NCBI GenBank assembly: GCA_902599045.1
Contig: CACKEA010000001.1
Coordinates: 1-64,000, forward strand
Direction: 5' to 3'
DNA from: an uncultured Alphaproteobacteria bacterium
GTDB taxonomy: Bacteria > Pseudomonadota > Alphaproteobacteria > HIMB59
Length of the DNA stretch: 64,000 bases
The translations under genes and the position numbers were made by a program. Below the pieces are notes generated by a model, which saw nothing but the letters and a program-made list of their open reading frames with translations, had not been told where the DNA came from and ran no database searches. Positions 32,325 through 42,239 of the stretch are shown here, piece after piece; the stretch's first letter is position 1; the number at the start of each line of letters is the position of its first letter.

Positions 32325-33434
32325 TTAAATTCTCATTGGCATTAAAATATATAAACTTGTTGAGTCTTTAGGGTCCTTTACTATGACTGGTGATGATTGG
32401 TTGAGTAACTCTAAGATCATAGTATCTCCTTCAATCACATCTTGTAAATCCAAAATATATTTTGAATTAAAAAGTATTTCTAAACCCTCAGCAGCATAGT
32501 TTGCTGCAACCTCTTCGTCTCCTTTGTTGCTGTCTGTGCTTGTAGCCATAATCTTAATACTATTATTTTCAAATTGTAATTTAACTGTGGGTGTTTTGTC
32601 TTGATTTACAGTTGAGACTCTATCAATAGCATTAAAAAATGGTTCTGCTTCAACTTGTAGTAATTTGTCATTAGATACAGGTATTACTTTTTCGTAATCT
32701 GGGAAAGTTCCATCAATAAGCTTACTTATTATTATAAAATTATCTGCTTCTATGCTTACCTGAGTATCTGTGCATATTATTTTTACCTTACCTTCAAAGT
32801 CCCCTAACATACGGTCTAACTGAAGTATAAATTTTCTTGGGAGAATGATGCCTGATATGTTAATTACATTTGCTAGATCTAACTCTGTCTTAGCTAATCT
32901 ATGACCGTCAGTAGCAACACATCTTAAAGTAGAATTTGCTCCATTGGTGACAGTATGAAAGTAAATACCGTTGAGATAATATCTTGTCTCTTCGGCAGAT
33001 ATTGCAAATTTTGTTTTATTAAAGAGTCTTTTAATCTGAGGTATAGATAGCTCGAAAGAGTTTGTCGGGTCTAACGGTACAAACTTTGGGAACTCGTCTG
33101 CCGTTAATGCGTTTAATTCGAAAACAGAGTTATCAGAATTTATTATTAATCTGTTTCCCTCTAATTTACATTTTACAATAGAGTTTTTTTTTGTTTTACG
33201 AATTATATCAGTAAGTATTCTTGAGTTAACCGTTGCTTCACCATTTTTTGAAGAGTCAGTTGAAACAAACTCTCGAATAGAGATGTCCATATCTGTCGAT
33301 CTTATTTCAATTTGGTTGTTGTCACATTTAATATAAATATTGGATAAAATGGGAATAGTCGATCTACTGTCAACAATTGAACTGACATGAGTTAAAACTC
33401 TTAAAAAAGCCTCTCGACTAACTCTAAAATCCAT
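32325..33434 (-). CDS. dnaN: DNA polymerase III beta sliding clamp
   Basis: Full-length beta clamp; RYYLNGIYFH, ATDGHRLA and C-terminal YILMPMRI. Confidence 0.97.
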   Translation of the reverse strand: MDFRVSREAFLRVLTHVSSIVDSRSTIPILSNIYIKCDNNQIEIRSTDMDISIREFVSTDSSKNGEATVNSRILTDIIRKTKKNSIVKCKLEGNRLIINSDNSVFELNALTADEFPKFVPLDPTNSFELSIPQIKRLFNKTKFAISAEETRYYLNGIYFHTVTNGANSTLRCVATDGHRLAKTELDLANVINISGIILPRKFILQLDRMLGDFEGKVKIICTDTQVSIEADNFIIISKLIDGTFPDYEKVIPVSNDKLLQVEAEPFFNAIDRVSTVNQDKTPTVKLQFENNSIKIMATSTDSNKGDEEVAANYAAEGLEILFNSKYILDLQDVIEGDTMILELLNQSSPVIVKDPKDSTSLYILMPMRI

Positions 33435-34802
33435 TTAGGAAGTTTGCAATATTCTAGTCAAAAGTTCAATATCTTCTGCTAAGTTAGGGTCATTAACCAT
33501 AATTTCTTCAATAGTTTTAATAGCATGGATAACGGTAGTGTGGTCTCTGCCACCAAATTTTCTACCAATTTCAGGTAAAGATCTGGTTGTAATTGATTTT
33601 GCTAAATACATAGCTACCTGTCTTGGGCGCGCAACAGATCTTGATCTTCTAGGAGAATGCATATCTGATAGTTTAATATTGTAATGCTCAACAACTTTCT
33701 TTTGGATTTCATCAATTGTAATTTTTCTAGAGTTAGTTCTAAGTAAATCTTTTAATACATCTTTCACAAGGTCAACAGATATTTCAGAGTCTTGAATTGA
33801 TGCATGAACAGCCAATCTATTTAAGGCACCTTCCATTTCTCTAACATTATTGGTAATTTTATTTGCTAAAAATTCCATTACTTCTTGTTTTAGCTGTAAA
33901 GATTTTTGCTCAGCTTTTGCTTGAAGGATACCTAATCGTAACTCGTAGGTTAAAGGGTGTATATCTGCAACTAATCCCCAGCCTAATCTAGATTTTAATC
34001 TATCCTCTAAGCCGTCAAGATCTGCGGGTGATTTATCTGCTGAAATAATAATTTGTCTTTTTTTGTCAATTAAAGTGTTAAAAGTATGGAAAAATTCTTC
34101 TTGGGTATTGTCTTTACCGATAATAAATTGCACATCATCTATCATAAGAACATCTACTGATCTGAACTGTTCTTTAAAGCTCATAATATTTTTAAACCTG
34201 AGGGCTTTGATAAATTGATACATAAATTTTTCTGCAGTTAAATAAACAACATTTTTTTTTGGATTTCTTTTTTTTATGTTCCAAGCTACTGCATGCATTA
34301 AATGTGTTTTACCTAAACCAACGCCTCCATACAAAAATAATGGATTAAAACTTACTACCTCTGATTGCGCGACTCGCTGTGCAGCTGCGTATGCAAGCTC
34401 ATTGGGCTTTCCAACAATAAAATTATCAAAAGTAAATTTTGGATCTAATGGCGCAGAGATGTCATCATAATATGTGTCTTCATCATCATCTTTATCTTCA
34501 TAGATTACTTCTGTACCAGGAATAATCCGGTCATTATTCTCTTTTACGAGTATCGCTAGTTTATCAATACTATGACCTTGATCCATATAAGCTTTTTTGA
34601 TAACTGAGGCATAGTTTTTTATTATCCAATCACGTAAAAATCTTGTTGGAACTGAAAGAGTGAGAGAGGTATCTATATGAGATTCAAAATAAATGGGTTT
34701 TATCCAATTTTGAAAGGTATCTTTGTCTAGAGACTTTTTTAATTCGGATGTTATCTTGGACCAGGGCACATCTATGCCACCTTGATGCAGTTCGTCTTCC
34801 AC
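33435..34802 (-). CDS. dnaA: Chromosomal replication initiator DnaA
   Basis: LFLYGGVGLGKTHLMHAV, VDVLMIDDVQF and GGRDHTTVIHAIKTIE; GTG start. Confidence 0.98.
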   Translation of the reverse strand: MEDELHQGGIDVPWSKITSELKKSLDKDTFQNWIKPIYFESHIDTSLTLSVPTRFLRDWIIKNYASVIKKAYMDQGHSIDKLAILVKENNDRIIPGTEVIYEDKDDDEDTYYDDISAPLDPKFTFDNFIVGKPNELAYAAAQRVAQSEVVSFNPLFLYGGVGLGKTHLMHAVAWNIKKRNPKKNVVYLTAEKFMYQFIKALRFKNIMSFKEQFRSVDVLMIDDVQFIIGKDNTQEEFFHTFNTLIDKKRQIIISADKSPADLDGLEDRLKSRLGWGLVADIHPLTYELRLGILQAKAEQKSLQLKQEVMEFLANKITNNVREMEGALNRLAVHASIQDSEISVDLVKDVLKDLLRTNSRKITIDEIQKKVVEHYNIKLSDMHSPRRSRSVARPRQVAMYLAKSITTRSLPEIGRKFGGRDHTTVIHAIKTIEEIMVNDPNLAEDIELLTRILQTS

Positions 34803-34908
34803 TATGTATATTCCTTCCTCTAAACGAAGGCGTATTTAAACATGAAAAGTTAAAAAAGAAGAATAAAAAAAAACGTTTTTTTTAAAAAAAATATCTTGAA
34901 AAAAAGAA

Positions 34909-35175
34909 TTATTTAGAAATTGCAGAAATATCTTTTTGAAGTTTGGAAATAGTTCTTGAGGCTTTGTTAAGGTGCATAATTTTCTTCTTAGTAGACTTAT
35001 GCAAAACAGACATAACCATTTTTAATTTTTCCATTGATTCATCTACTTTTTTATCTTTGATAAGTTTATCAATTGCCTTCAATTGGGTTGAAACATTAGA
35101 TTTTACTGCTTTGTTTACAGTTTTTTTTCTATCAGATTGACGAAGTCTTTTTTTTGCTGATTTATGTTGCGGCAT
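34909..35175 (-). CDS. rpsT: 30S ribosomal protein S20
   Basis: MPQHKSAKKRLRQSDRKKTVNKAVKS; 88 aa. Confidence 0.95.
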   Translation of the reverse strand: MPQHKSAKKRLRQSDRKKTVNKAVKSNVSTQLKAIDKLIKDKKVDESMEKLKMVMSVLHKSTKKKIMHLNKASRTISKLQKDISAISK

Positions 35176-35234
35176 ATAAAAATATTGTTAACAGGTTGTT
35201 CGTTTAATAACGTTAATAACTTATATAGATTTTT

Positions 35235-36053
35235 TTATTTTTGTAAAGCAGGTGAAAAAAAGGTCGAACGACCATTTTGAATGATTTTTTTTATTTTATA
35301 GGATTTTTTTTTATAAATTACATGTTCCTTTTGGTAAACCTTAAACAAACTCTGGAAACTTCCCAGTGTTCCGTCTGGAGATTTGTAATCGTTTATAGAA
35401 GATCCACCGTTCTTCAAAGATAACTTTAATACGAATTTGCAAGAGCTTATTAGCTGAGTCAATTCTGCTAAATTAAGAGAGTTTGTAAGCCTTAGAGGGC
35501 TTAATCTTGAATGAAAAAGTGCCTCGTTTGCATAAATATTTCCAATTCCTACTATCAAACTTTGATTAAGCAACGCCTGTTTCAAAGATACTTTTTTGCT
35601 AATGAATTTATTATATATTTCTTGGTTCTTAACCTTATTAACTAATAAATCAGTGCCATAATTTTTAAAAAAAATTTCAACCTCTTTTATATCCTCGAGT
35701 CTAAAAAACATGCCAAACCTACGAGGATCATTGAAGACTATTTTAAATTTATCAAATTGAAGAATGACATGGTCATGTTTCTCTTTTTTATAATTTTCGT
35801 TTAAATAAAACTTTAATCTTCCGCTCATTCCTAAATGAACAATCAAATAATTATCATTATCTAGTCTTATAACGATATATTTTGCAAAACGTTTTACAGT
35901 TATAATTTTTCTTTGAGATATAGACTCAAGATCTTTAAAGGTTAAATTTTTTCTTAATTTTTTTTGTGACTTACTAATAGAAATAATTTTTTTTCCTTTA
36001 ACTTTTGAGGTTAAATATCTTATTGTAGTTTCTACTTCAGGTAATTCAGGCAT
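35235..36053 (-). CDS. mutM: Formamidopyrimidine-DNA glycosylase lacking zinc-finger cysteines
   Basis: MPELPEVETTIRYL, HLGMSGRLKF, GIGNIYANEALFHSRL and C-terminal IQNGRSTFFSPALQK. Confidence 0.95.
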   Translation of the reverse strand: MPELPEVETTIRYLTSKVKGKKIISISKSQKKLRKNLTFKDLESISQRKIITVKRFAKYIVIRLDNDNYLIVHLGMSGRLKFYLNENYKKEKHDHVILQFDKFKIVFNDPRRFGMFFRLEDIKEVEIFFKNYGTDLLVNKVKNQEIYNKFISKKVSLKQALLNQSLIVGIGNIYANEALFHSRLSPLRLTNSLNLAELTQLISSCKFVLKLSLKNGGSSINDYKSPDGTLGSFQSLFKVYQKEHVIYKKKSYKIKKIIQNGRSTFFSPALQK

Positions 36054-36753
36054 GATGTCTAAAAATAGTTCAAATCAATATAATATTACAGATATTTTTG
36101 AAAATGTATCTCATGCAAAATATGACTTAATGAATGATGTTATGAGTCTAGGCATACATAGACTTTGGAAAAAATATTTTGTAGATCTTGTCTCATCAAA
36201 ACATAACGCTAATGAAAAAATTTTAGATATAGCAAGTGGTAGTGGGGATATCTTCAATTTACTTCCTTTAACAAAAAATCTTTATGCAATAGACCCTGTC
36301 TCCGAAATGCACAATATATCTCGAAAAAAAAATAAATCTAAAAATATTAATTACCAAGTAGGATATGCAGAAAACCTACCATACAGGAAAAATTTTTTTC
36401 AAACGATAACTTGTACTTACGGTGTGAGAAATTTTAAAAATCGAAAAGATGGCTTTACTGAGGTCTATAGATGCTTAAAAAAAAATGGTTATTTTTTAAT
36501 TATGGAATTTGGCATACCAAAAAGAGATTTGCTTAAGAAACCATATAAAAACTTTTTAAAATATGTTTTGCCTTTTACTGGGAGTATCGTCGCTCATGAT
36601 AGACACAGTTATAAATACTTAGCTGAGAGTATTATCTCTTTTCCCTCTCAAATTAGTCTTGTGAATGAGCTGAAAAATATTGGTTTTTCTCATATTAAAA
36701 CTATTGATTTCATTTCTGGGGCGAACAACATATATATATTGCAGAAAAAATGA
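36052..36753 (+). CDS. ubiE: Ubiquinone/menaquinone biosynthesis C-methyltransferase UbiE
   Basis: YDLMNDVMSLGIHRLWKKYFV, ILDIASGSGDIF and YGVRNFKNRKDGFTEVYRCLKKNG. Confidence 0.93.
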   Translation: MMSKNSSNQYNITDIFENVSHAKYDLMNDVMSLGIHRLWKKYFVDLVSSKHNANEKILDIASGSGDIFNLLPLTKNLYAIDPVSEMHNISRKKNKSKNINYQVGYAENLPYRKNFFQTITCTYGVRNFKNRKDGFTEVYRCLKKNGYFLIMEFGIPKRDLLKKPYKNFLKYVLPFTGSIVAHDRHSYKYLAESIISFPSQISLVNELKNIGFSHIKTIDFISGANNIYILQKK

Positions 36754-37268
36754 AAATATTAATCATTATTACGGGAAGTGTTGGCTGCTACAAGTCTTTA
36801 GATTTAATTCGTGAATGCCAAAAAAAATCAATAGACTATGAAGTTATTGCAACAAAAAACACATTTGAATTTATTTCTAAATTATTACTTGAAACAATTT
36901 GTAATAAACAAGTTTATTCCGAACTTTTTGATTTAGATATGGAAAAAAAAATTGGACATATAAAATTAGCTCGAGATAATTCTCATATTATTGTTTACCC
37001 TGCAACAGCTAACATTATTTCTAAATTCGCAAAGGGTTTTTGTGATGATCTTGTATTGACATGTATGATTGCAGCAAACAAACCTATATATTTTGCTCCT
37101 GCTATGAACAAAGAAATGTGGGCTAATCCGATTATTCAAAATAATGTGGACTATTTAAAGAAAATTGGTCATCAGTTTATTGGGCCCGATGACGGATCTT
37201 TAGCCTGTGGTGAGTATGGAAGTGGCCGATTAGTTGACCCTGGCGAAATACTAAATCAACTTAAATAA
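36750..37268 (+). CDS. coaC: Phosphopantothenoylcysteine decarboxylase (CoaC domain, separate ORF)
   Basis: IIITGSVGCYKSLDLIREC, IGHIKLARDNSHIIVYPATANIISKFAKG, PAMNKEMWANP and ACGEYGSGRL. Confidence 0.9.
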   Translation: MKILIIITGSVGCYKSLDLIRECQKKSIDYEVIATKNTFEFISKLLLETICNKQVYSELFDLDMEKKIGHIKLARDNSHIIVYPATANIISKFAKGFCDDLVLTCMIAANKPIYFAPAMNKEMWANPIIQNNVDYLKKIGHQFIGPDDGSLACGEYGSGRLVDPGEILNQLK

Positions 37269-37907
37269 GTGAAAAAAGCATTAATAACCATTGGGTCTAC
37301 TCGTGAGTATATTGATCCGGTAAGATATATCTCGAATGAGTCATCGGGTCGGCAAGGTATGGCCTTAATAAAAAGTCTTTTAAAATCTAATTATAAAATT
37401 ATTTGTTTACATGGATATATACAAGTTAAACAAATAGTTTCAAAAAATGTTAAGTATGTTTTTACTTCCAGTGCAAAAGAGATGTTAAAAGAAGCAAAAA
37501 AATATAAGTCAGTAGATTTAGGAATTTTTAATGCAGCGGTTGGTGACTATAAAGTTGAAAAATATAGTAAAGTGAAAATAAAAAAAAATAATGGTTTATC
37601 TTTGAAACTGATTAACAATCCTGATGTTTTAAAATCAATGTCGACTGGAAAAAATAAACCTAAGATTACAGTTGGATTTGCTTATGAAACTGACAATGTA
37701 TTGCAGAATGCAAAAAAAAAACTATTAAGCAAAAATTGTGATTTTATTGTTTTAAATTATCCAACACCTAAAAATAAAATTTTTAATACCAACTATAACA
37801 ATGGTATTTTGATTGGGAAATCGGGTGCCTCATTAAAAATAGGCAGTGTTAGCAAAACAATTTTTGCAGATAAAATTGTTAAATATCTTAAAAATATTAA
37901 AGCTTAA
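37269..37907 (+). CDS. coaB: Phosphopantothenate-cysteine ligase (CoaB domain, separate ORF)
   Basis: GSTREYIDPVRYISNESSGRQGMALIK and VGFAYETDN; GTG start abutting the coaC stop. Confidence 0.9.
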   Translation: MKKALITIGSTREYIDPVRYISNESSGRQGMALIKSLLKSNYKIICLHGYIQVKQIVSKNVKYVFTSSAKEMLKEAKKYKSVDLGIFNAAVGDYKVEKYSKVKIKKNNGLSLKLINNPDVLKSMSTGKNKPKITVGFAYETDNVLQNAKKKLLSKNCDFIVLNYPTPKNKIFNTNYNNGILIGKSGASLKIGSVSKTIFADKIVKYLKNIKA

Positions 37908-37908
37908 T

Positions 37909-38352
37909 ATGGTTGATATTAAAGTAAAAAAAATAGATGACAGTGTTGATCTTCCAGCGTATGAGACATCGTCAAGCGCTGGAATGGATATTAGAGCATT
38001 CCTACCAAATGGAAATGTTGATATTGCTCCTCAACAAACAAAACTAATTGGGACGGGGTTGATTTTTGAAATACCTGATGGTCTAGAGGTTCAGATCAGA
38101 CCTCGAAGTGGATTAGCGTTAAAAAACTCAATTACTGTTTTAAATAGTCCTGGTACCATTGATTCAGACTATAGAGGCGAAATTAAAGTAATTTTAATTA
38201 ATCATGGATCAAAAGTTTTTGAGGTTACAAATAAAATGAGAATCGCACAAATGGTTGTATCAAAATATGAAAAGGTTAATTTAAAATTAGTAAGCGATTT
38301 AAATGCTACAAAGAGAGGAAGTGGTGGTTTTGGGTCAACAGGAACAAACTGA
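37909..38352 (+). CDS. dut: dUTP diphosphatase
   Basis: YETSSSAGMDIRAFLP, RPRSGLALKN, GTIDSDYRGEI and GSGGFGSTGTN; ATG 37909 preferred over 37846. Confidence 0.96.
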   Translation: MVDIKVKKIDDSVDLPAYETSSSAGMDIRAFLPNGNVDIAPQQTKLIGTGLIFEIPDGLEVQIRPRSGLALKNSITVLNSPGTIDSDYRGEIKVILINHGSKVFEVTNKMRIAQMVVSKYEKVNLKLVSDLNATKRGSGGFGSTGTN

Positions 38353-39073
38353 TAAACTAATAGAGGAGTTTGGAAGACAAATTCTAGTTCCTGGTATTGA
38401 TGAGGCAGGTCAACTTAATATTTCTAAGAAAAAGGTTTGTATAGTTGGGTTAGGCGCCTTGGGAACCGTTGCATCACAATATCTAGTTCGATCTGGAGTT
38501 GGTGAAATACATCTTATTGACCATGATAAAATTGAAAAGTCGAATTTACATCGTCAAATAAACTATGATCAAAATGATATTGGAAAGTCAAAGTCAAATA
38601 TCTCAAAGCATAAACTTAAAAATGTAAATGATACAACTATAATAAAAGAGCATTCAATAAATTTTGAGTCTTTTACTGAAGAAAATCAAAAAATTAAATT
38701 TGATTTAATATTTGATTGCACTGACAGCCATCAAAATAAAATATTTTCTTCAAAATTTTCTAAGACAAACAATACATCTTTTGTATCTATCTCAATTAAC
38801 TCATCAGAAGGCATTTATTTTGCACAAGACTATCAAAAAAATAATTCGTCATGTTTCGAGTGTCTTTTTCCTTATGCTGATCAGAATCACCGCTGTTTGA
38901 ACAGTGCTATGATTGGACCAGTTGCAGGTTTTGTTACTAGTTTTGCTTGTATGAAAATTGTATTTGCACTTGCAAAAAATAAAACTCAATTGGTGAATGA
39001 GATCAGCTTGATAGACCTTTTGACTTCAGACATAAACAAACTACAATTGAAGAATAAAGTTTGTCCTCACTAA
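38303..39073 (+). CDS. MoeB/ThiF/HesA-family E1-like adenylyltransferase
   Basis: RYGRQ-like FGRQILVPGIDEAGQ, VGLGALGTVASQYLVRSGVG, DHDKIEKSNLHRQ and CFECLFP; true start is probably internal GTG/TTG at 38321-38330. Confidence 0.88.
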   Translation: MLQREEVVVLGQQEQTDKLIEEFGRQILVPGIDEAGQLNISKKKVCIVGLGALGTVASQYLVRSGVGEIHLIDHDKIEKSNLHRQINYDQNDIGKSKSNISKHKLKNVNDTTIIKEHSINFESFTEENQKIKFDLIFDCTDSHQNKIFSSKFSKTNNTSFVSISINSSEGIYFAQDYQKNNSSCFECLFPYADQNHRCLNSAMIGPVAGFVTSFACMKIVFALAKNKTQLVNEISLIDLLTSDINKLQLKNKVCPH

Positions 39074-39074
39074 T

Positions 39075-39590
39075 ATGAACACATTTACACCCCAATCTAG
39101 TTATAGTTATGAAGAGATTATTGAATGTGGAAAAGGGAATTTATTTGGAGAAGGGAATGCTCAACTACCCGCTCCACCCATGCTTATGTTTGATCGTATT
39201 ACCAGAGTTAATAAAGACGGCGGGGTTCATGGAAAAGGCGAAATAACCGCTGAACTCGATATTAACGCTGATTTATGGTTCTTTAAGTGTCATTTTTTAG
39301 GCGATCCTATCATGCCAGGATGTTTGGGTCTTGACGCTTTATGGCAAATGTTAGGTTTTTATTTAGGTTGGCTTGGATACCTTGGAAAAGGTCGTGCTTT
39401 AGGAGTTGGGGAAATCAAATTTGTAGAAGAAATAAAGCCAGATAAAGAATTAATTGAATATAAGGTTAGTTTAAAAAAATCTTTAAGTAAAAAAGGGTTA
39501 TCAATTGGTTATGGAGATGGACAAATAATACACAAAGAAAAAATAATATATCACGCTAATGATTTAAGAGTGGGTTTGTTTAATGAGTAA
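39075..39590 (+). CDS. fabA: 3-hydroxydecanoyl-ACP dehydratase/isomerase FabA
   Basis: [40 protein letters not shown]. Confidence 0.97.
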   Translation: MNTFTPQSSYSYEEIIECGKGNLFGEGNAQLPAPPMLMFDRITRVNKDGGVHGKGEITAELDINADLWFFKCHFLGDPIMPGCLGLDALWQMLGFYLGWLGYLGKGRALGVGEIKFVEEIKPDKELIEYKVSLKKSLSKKGLSIGYGDGQIIHKEKIIYHANDLRVGLFNE

Positions 39591-40800
39591 CAAAAGAGTT
39601 GTCATTACAGGATACGGTATAGTTTCTTGTATAGGCGATAACAAAAAAGAGGTTTTGCAAAGTTTAAAAGATGTGAAGTCTGGTATCAGTCATTGTGAAG
39701 AATATGAAGAGCTTGGGATGAGGAGTCACGTACATGGTAAACCTAAAATAAATATTGAAGAAAATGTAGATAGAAAAATCTTACGTTTTATGGGTGAAGG
39801 TGCTGCTTATAATTATATTGCAATGAAAGAGGCAATTGAACACTCAGGACTTGATGAAACTCTCATATCAAACGTGAATACCGGTTTAGTAATGGGGTCA
39901 GGTGGTCCGTCAACATTTCAATTACAACAAGCATTTGATATAGCAAGAGAAAAAGGTGTTAAAAAAATTGGACCATATATGGTTACAAGAACAATGGCAT
40001 CAGGAAATTCTGCTACCTTGGCAACTCCATTTAAAATTAAAGGTGTTAATTATTCTATCAGCTCAGCATGCTCGACAAGTTTGCATTGTATTGGCAACGC
40101 CTACGATCTTATTAGACATGGTCAACAAGAGATTGTATTTGCTGGTGGTGGAGAAGAAACGCATTGGACAATGTCAATTTTATTTGACGCTATGGGAGCG
40201 CTTTCAAGCAAATATAATGAAACTCCCGAAGTTGCCTCCCGTGCGTATGACTCTTCTAGAGATGGCTTTGTCATTGGAGGTGGTGCAGGCGTTTTAGTAG
40301 TCGAAAGTCTTGATAGTGCTAAAACAAGAGGTGCAAATATTGTAGCGGAAATTCAAGGTTTTGGTCAAACATCAGATGGGTATGACATGGTTCAACCCTC
40401 TGGAGAAGGGGCCGTGAGATGTATGAATATGGCAACTCAAGGAAGGCCCGTTGATTATATTAATGCTCATGGAACCTCCACCCCTGTGGGAGACATGATT
40501 GAATTAAAAGGTATAAGAGAGGTTTTTGGTGATAATGTTCCTCCAACAAGTTCCACAAAGTCCTTAACTGGTCACTCACTAGGTGCTACTGGTGTACAAG
40601 AAGCTGTTTACTCTCTTTTAATGATGGAAAATGATTTTATGGTTGAGTCCGCTAATATTTCAAACCTAGATGAAAAGGCTGAAGGAATGAATATTCTTCG
40701 AGAGAATAAAAATGATGTTAAAATTAATTCTATCCTATCAAATAGTTTTGGTTTTGGTGGAACCAATGCCTCTATCTATCTAACTAGTTATAATGACTAA
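39583..40800 (+). CDS. fabB: Beta-ketoacyl-ACP synthase I FabB
   Basis: [37 protein letters not shown] and [10 protein letters not shown]. Confidence 0.97.
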   Translation: MSNKRVVITGYGIVSCIGDNKKEVLQSLKDVKSGISHCEEYEELGMRSHVHGKPKINIEENVDRKILRFMGEGAAYNYIAMKEAIEHSGLDETLISNVNTGLVMGSGGPSTFQLQQAFDIAREKGVKKIGPYMVTRTMASGNSATLATPFKIKGVNYSISSACSTSLHCIGNAYDLIRHGQQEIVFAGGGEETHWTMSILFDAMGALSSKYNETPEVASRAYDSSRDGFVIGGGAGVLVVESLDSAKTRGANIVAEIQGFGQTSDGYDMVQPSGEGAVRCMNMATQGRPVDYINAHGTSTPVGDMIELKGIREVFGDNVPPTSSTKSLTGHSLGATGVQEAVYSLLMMENDFMVESANISNLDEKAEGMNILRENKNDVKINSILSNSFGFGGTNASIYLTSYND

Positions 40801-41569
40801 GATTTTAGAAGGTAAAAAGGGATTAGTTGTAGGCATCGCTAATGATCACTCTATTGCTTGGGGCATTGCAAAATCTTTAAATGATGAAGGTGCAAGTATG
40901 TACTTAACTTATCAAAATGACTCTATAAAAAAAAGAGTTGAGCCCCTGTCTGAGAAAATTAATTGCCTTGGAATTATGCCATGCGATGTATCTGACACCT
41001 CCTCTCTTGAAAGTGTTCGTGATGGAATTAATGGTAATATAGATTTTTTTGTTCATGCTGTCGCCTATTCAGATAAAAATGAACTGTCTGGAAAATATTT
41101 AAATACCTCCAAAGAAAACTTTCTCAAAACTCTACATATTTCTGCATACTCTTTAACTGAGATGATAAGATTATTCTCCCCAAAGATGAACGACGGAGCT
41201 TCTATCATGGCACTAACTTATTATGGATCAACAAGATATATGCAAAGTTATAATGTAATGGGCGTTGCAAAGGCTGCGTTAGAAACTTCGATAAGGTATC
41301 TTTCTGTTGATATGGGTGACAGAGGAATAAGGGTTAATGCGATTTCAGCAGGCCCAATGAGAACTCTAGCTGGCGCTGTAATTAATAAATCAAGAAAGAT
41401 ATATAATTATACCATTGAAAACTCCCCTATTAAAAAACCATTATCGTTAGAAGATATTGGGAAGTCATCAGTTTACTTAATGAGCGACCTTTCAAAAGGT
41501 GTTACAGGAGAGATACTTTACGTGGATAATGGTTATAACAATGTAGGAATGAGTATACAAGATTTATAA
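40793..41569 (+). CDS. fabI: Enoyl-ACP reductase FabI
   Basis: [20 protein letters not shown] and [20 protein letters not shown]. Confidence 0.96.
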   Translation: MTKILEGKKGLVVGIANDHSIAWGIAKSLNDEGASMYLTYQNDSIKKRVEPLSEKINCLGIMPCDVSDTSSLESVRDGINGNIDFFVHAVAYSDKNELSGKYLNTSKENFLKTLHISAYSLTEMIRLFSPKMNDGASIMALTYYGSTRYMQSYNVMGVAKAALETSIRYLSVDMGDRGIRVNAISAGPMRTLAGAVINKSRKIYNYTIENSPIKKPLSLEDIGKSSVYLMSDLSKGVTGEILYVDNGYNNVGMSIQDL

Positions 41570-41575
41570 AAACTC

Positions 41576-42106
41576 TTAAAAATGTATTTTTCTATTTTTT
41601 CGAATTTTCTCAAAAAAACCCTCACCTTTTTTGCAATTTTCTTGCCAATTTAAGTTAGCATCTTCATTTGCATTGTCAGAAATATACTTAAAGCATAAAA
41701 AATTAATATTGCTTTTTTTGCATACTTTTGCGATAGCATAAGCCTCCATATCAACCACATCAGTTTGAAGCTCAATTTTATTATTAACAAAGTTATCTCC
41801 GCTACCGCAAGAAAAACCTCTCTTTAAAATAATTTCACTAATTTCATCAAAAGGTGTCTCTCCCAGTTTAAAGCTTAATAAGCCTCTGCAATCCATATCC
41901 CTTTGATAAAATTTTGTGCACTCTATTAAACCGGACAAATTATTATTCAATGCTCCAGCTGTCCCATAGTTAATAATTGTGGTTGGTTTATATTTTTGAA
42001 TTAATTCGCAAGCTTTAATAGTTGCATTAATTTTGCCAACACCAGATATGTGAAAATAATCTAGATTTGGTACTTCATCTTTCAGAGCTGCAATAAAAAC
42101 ATTCAT
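41576..42106 (-). CDS. Short phosphorylase-superfamily nucleosidase (MTA/SAH nucleosidase-like)
   Basis: GVGKINATIKACELI, INYGTAGAL and VVDMEAYAIAKVCKK; 176 aa. Confidence 0.75.
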   Translation of the reverse strand: MNVFIAALKDEVPNLDYFHISGVGKINATIKACELIQKYKPTTIINYGTAGALNNNLSGLIECTKFYQRDMDCRGLLSFKLGETPFDEISEIILKRGFSCGSGDNFVNNKIELQTDVVDMEAYAIAKVCKKSNINFLCFKYISDNANEDANLNWQENCKKGEGFFEKIRKNRKIHF

Positions 42107-42239
42107 ATAAGATTAATATAATTTATAAAGAATACTTAAAAAAGAGCATATTAATTTGGTAAATCATATTTAATTATAAGAACTTATTTTCATAAGTAGC
42201 ATAATTAGCCTAAGCAGAATATGCTGCTATAAAGTATTT

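Noticed and set aside
42107-42239. AGCAG-AATATG-CTGCT stem-loop downstream of pnp
   Set aside because: Short stem with no U-tract; insufficient to call a terminator or ncRNA.
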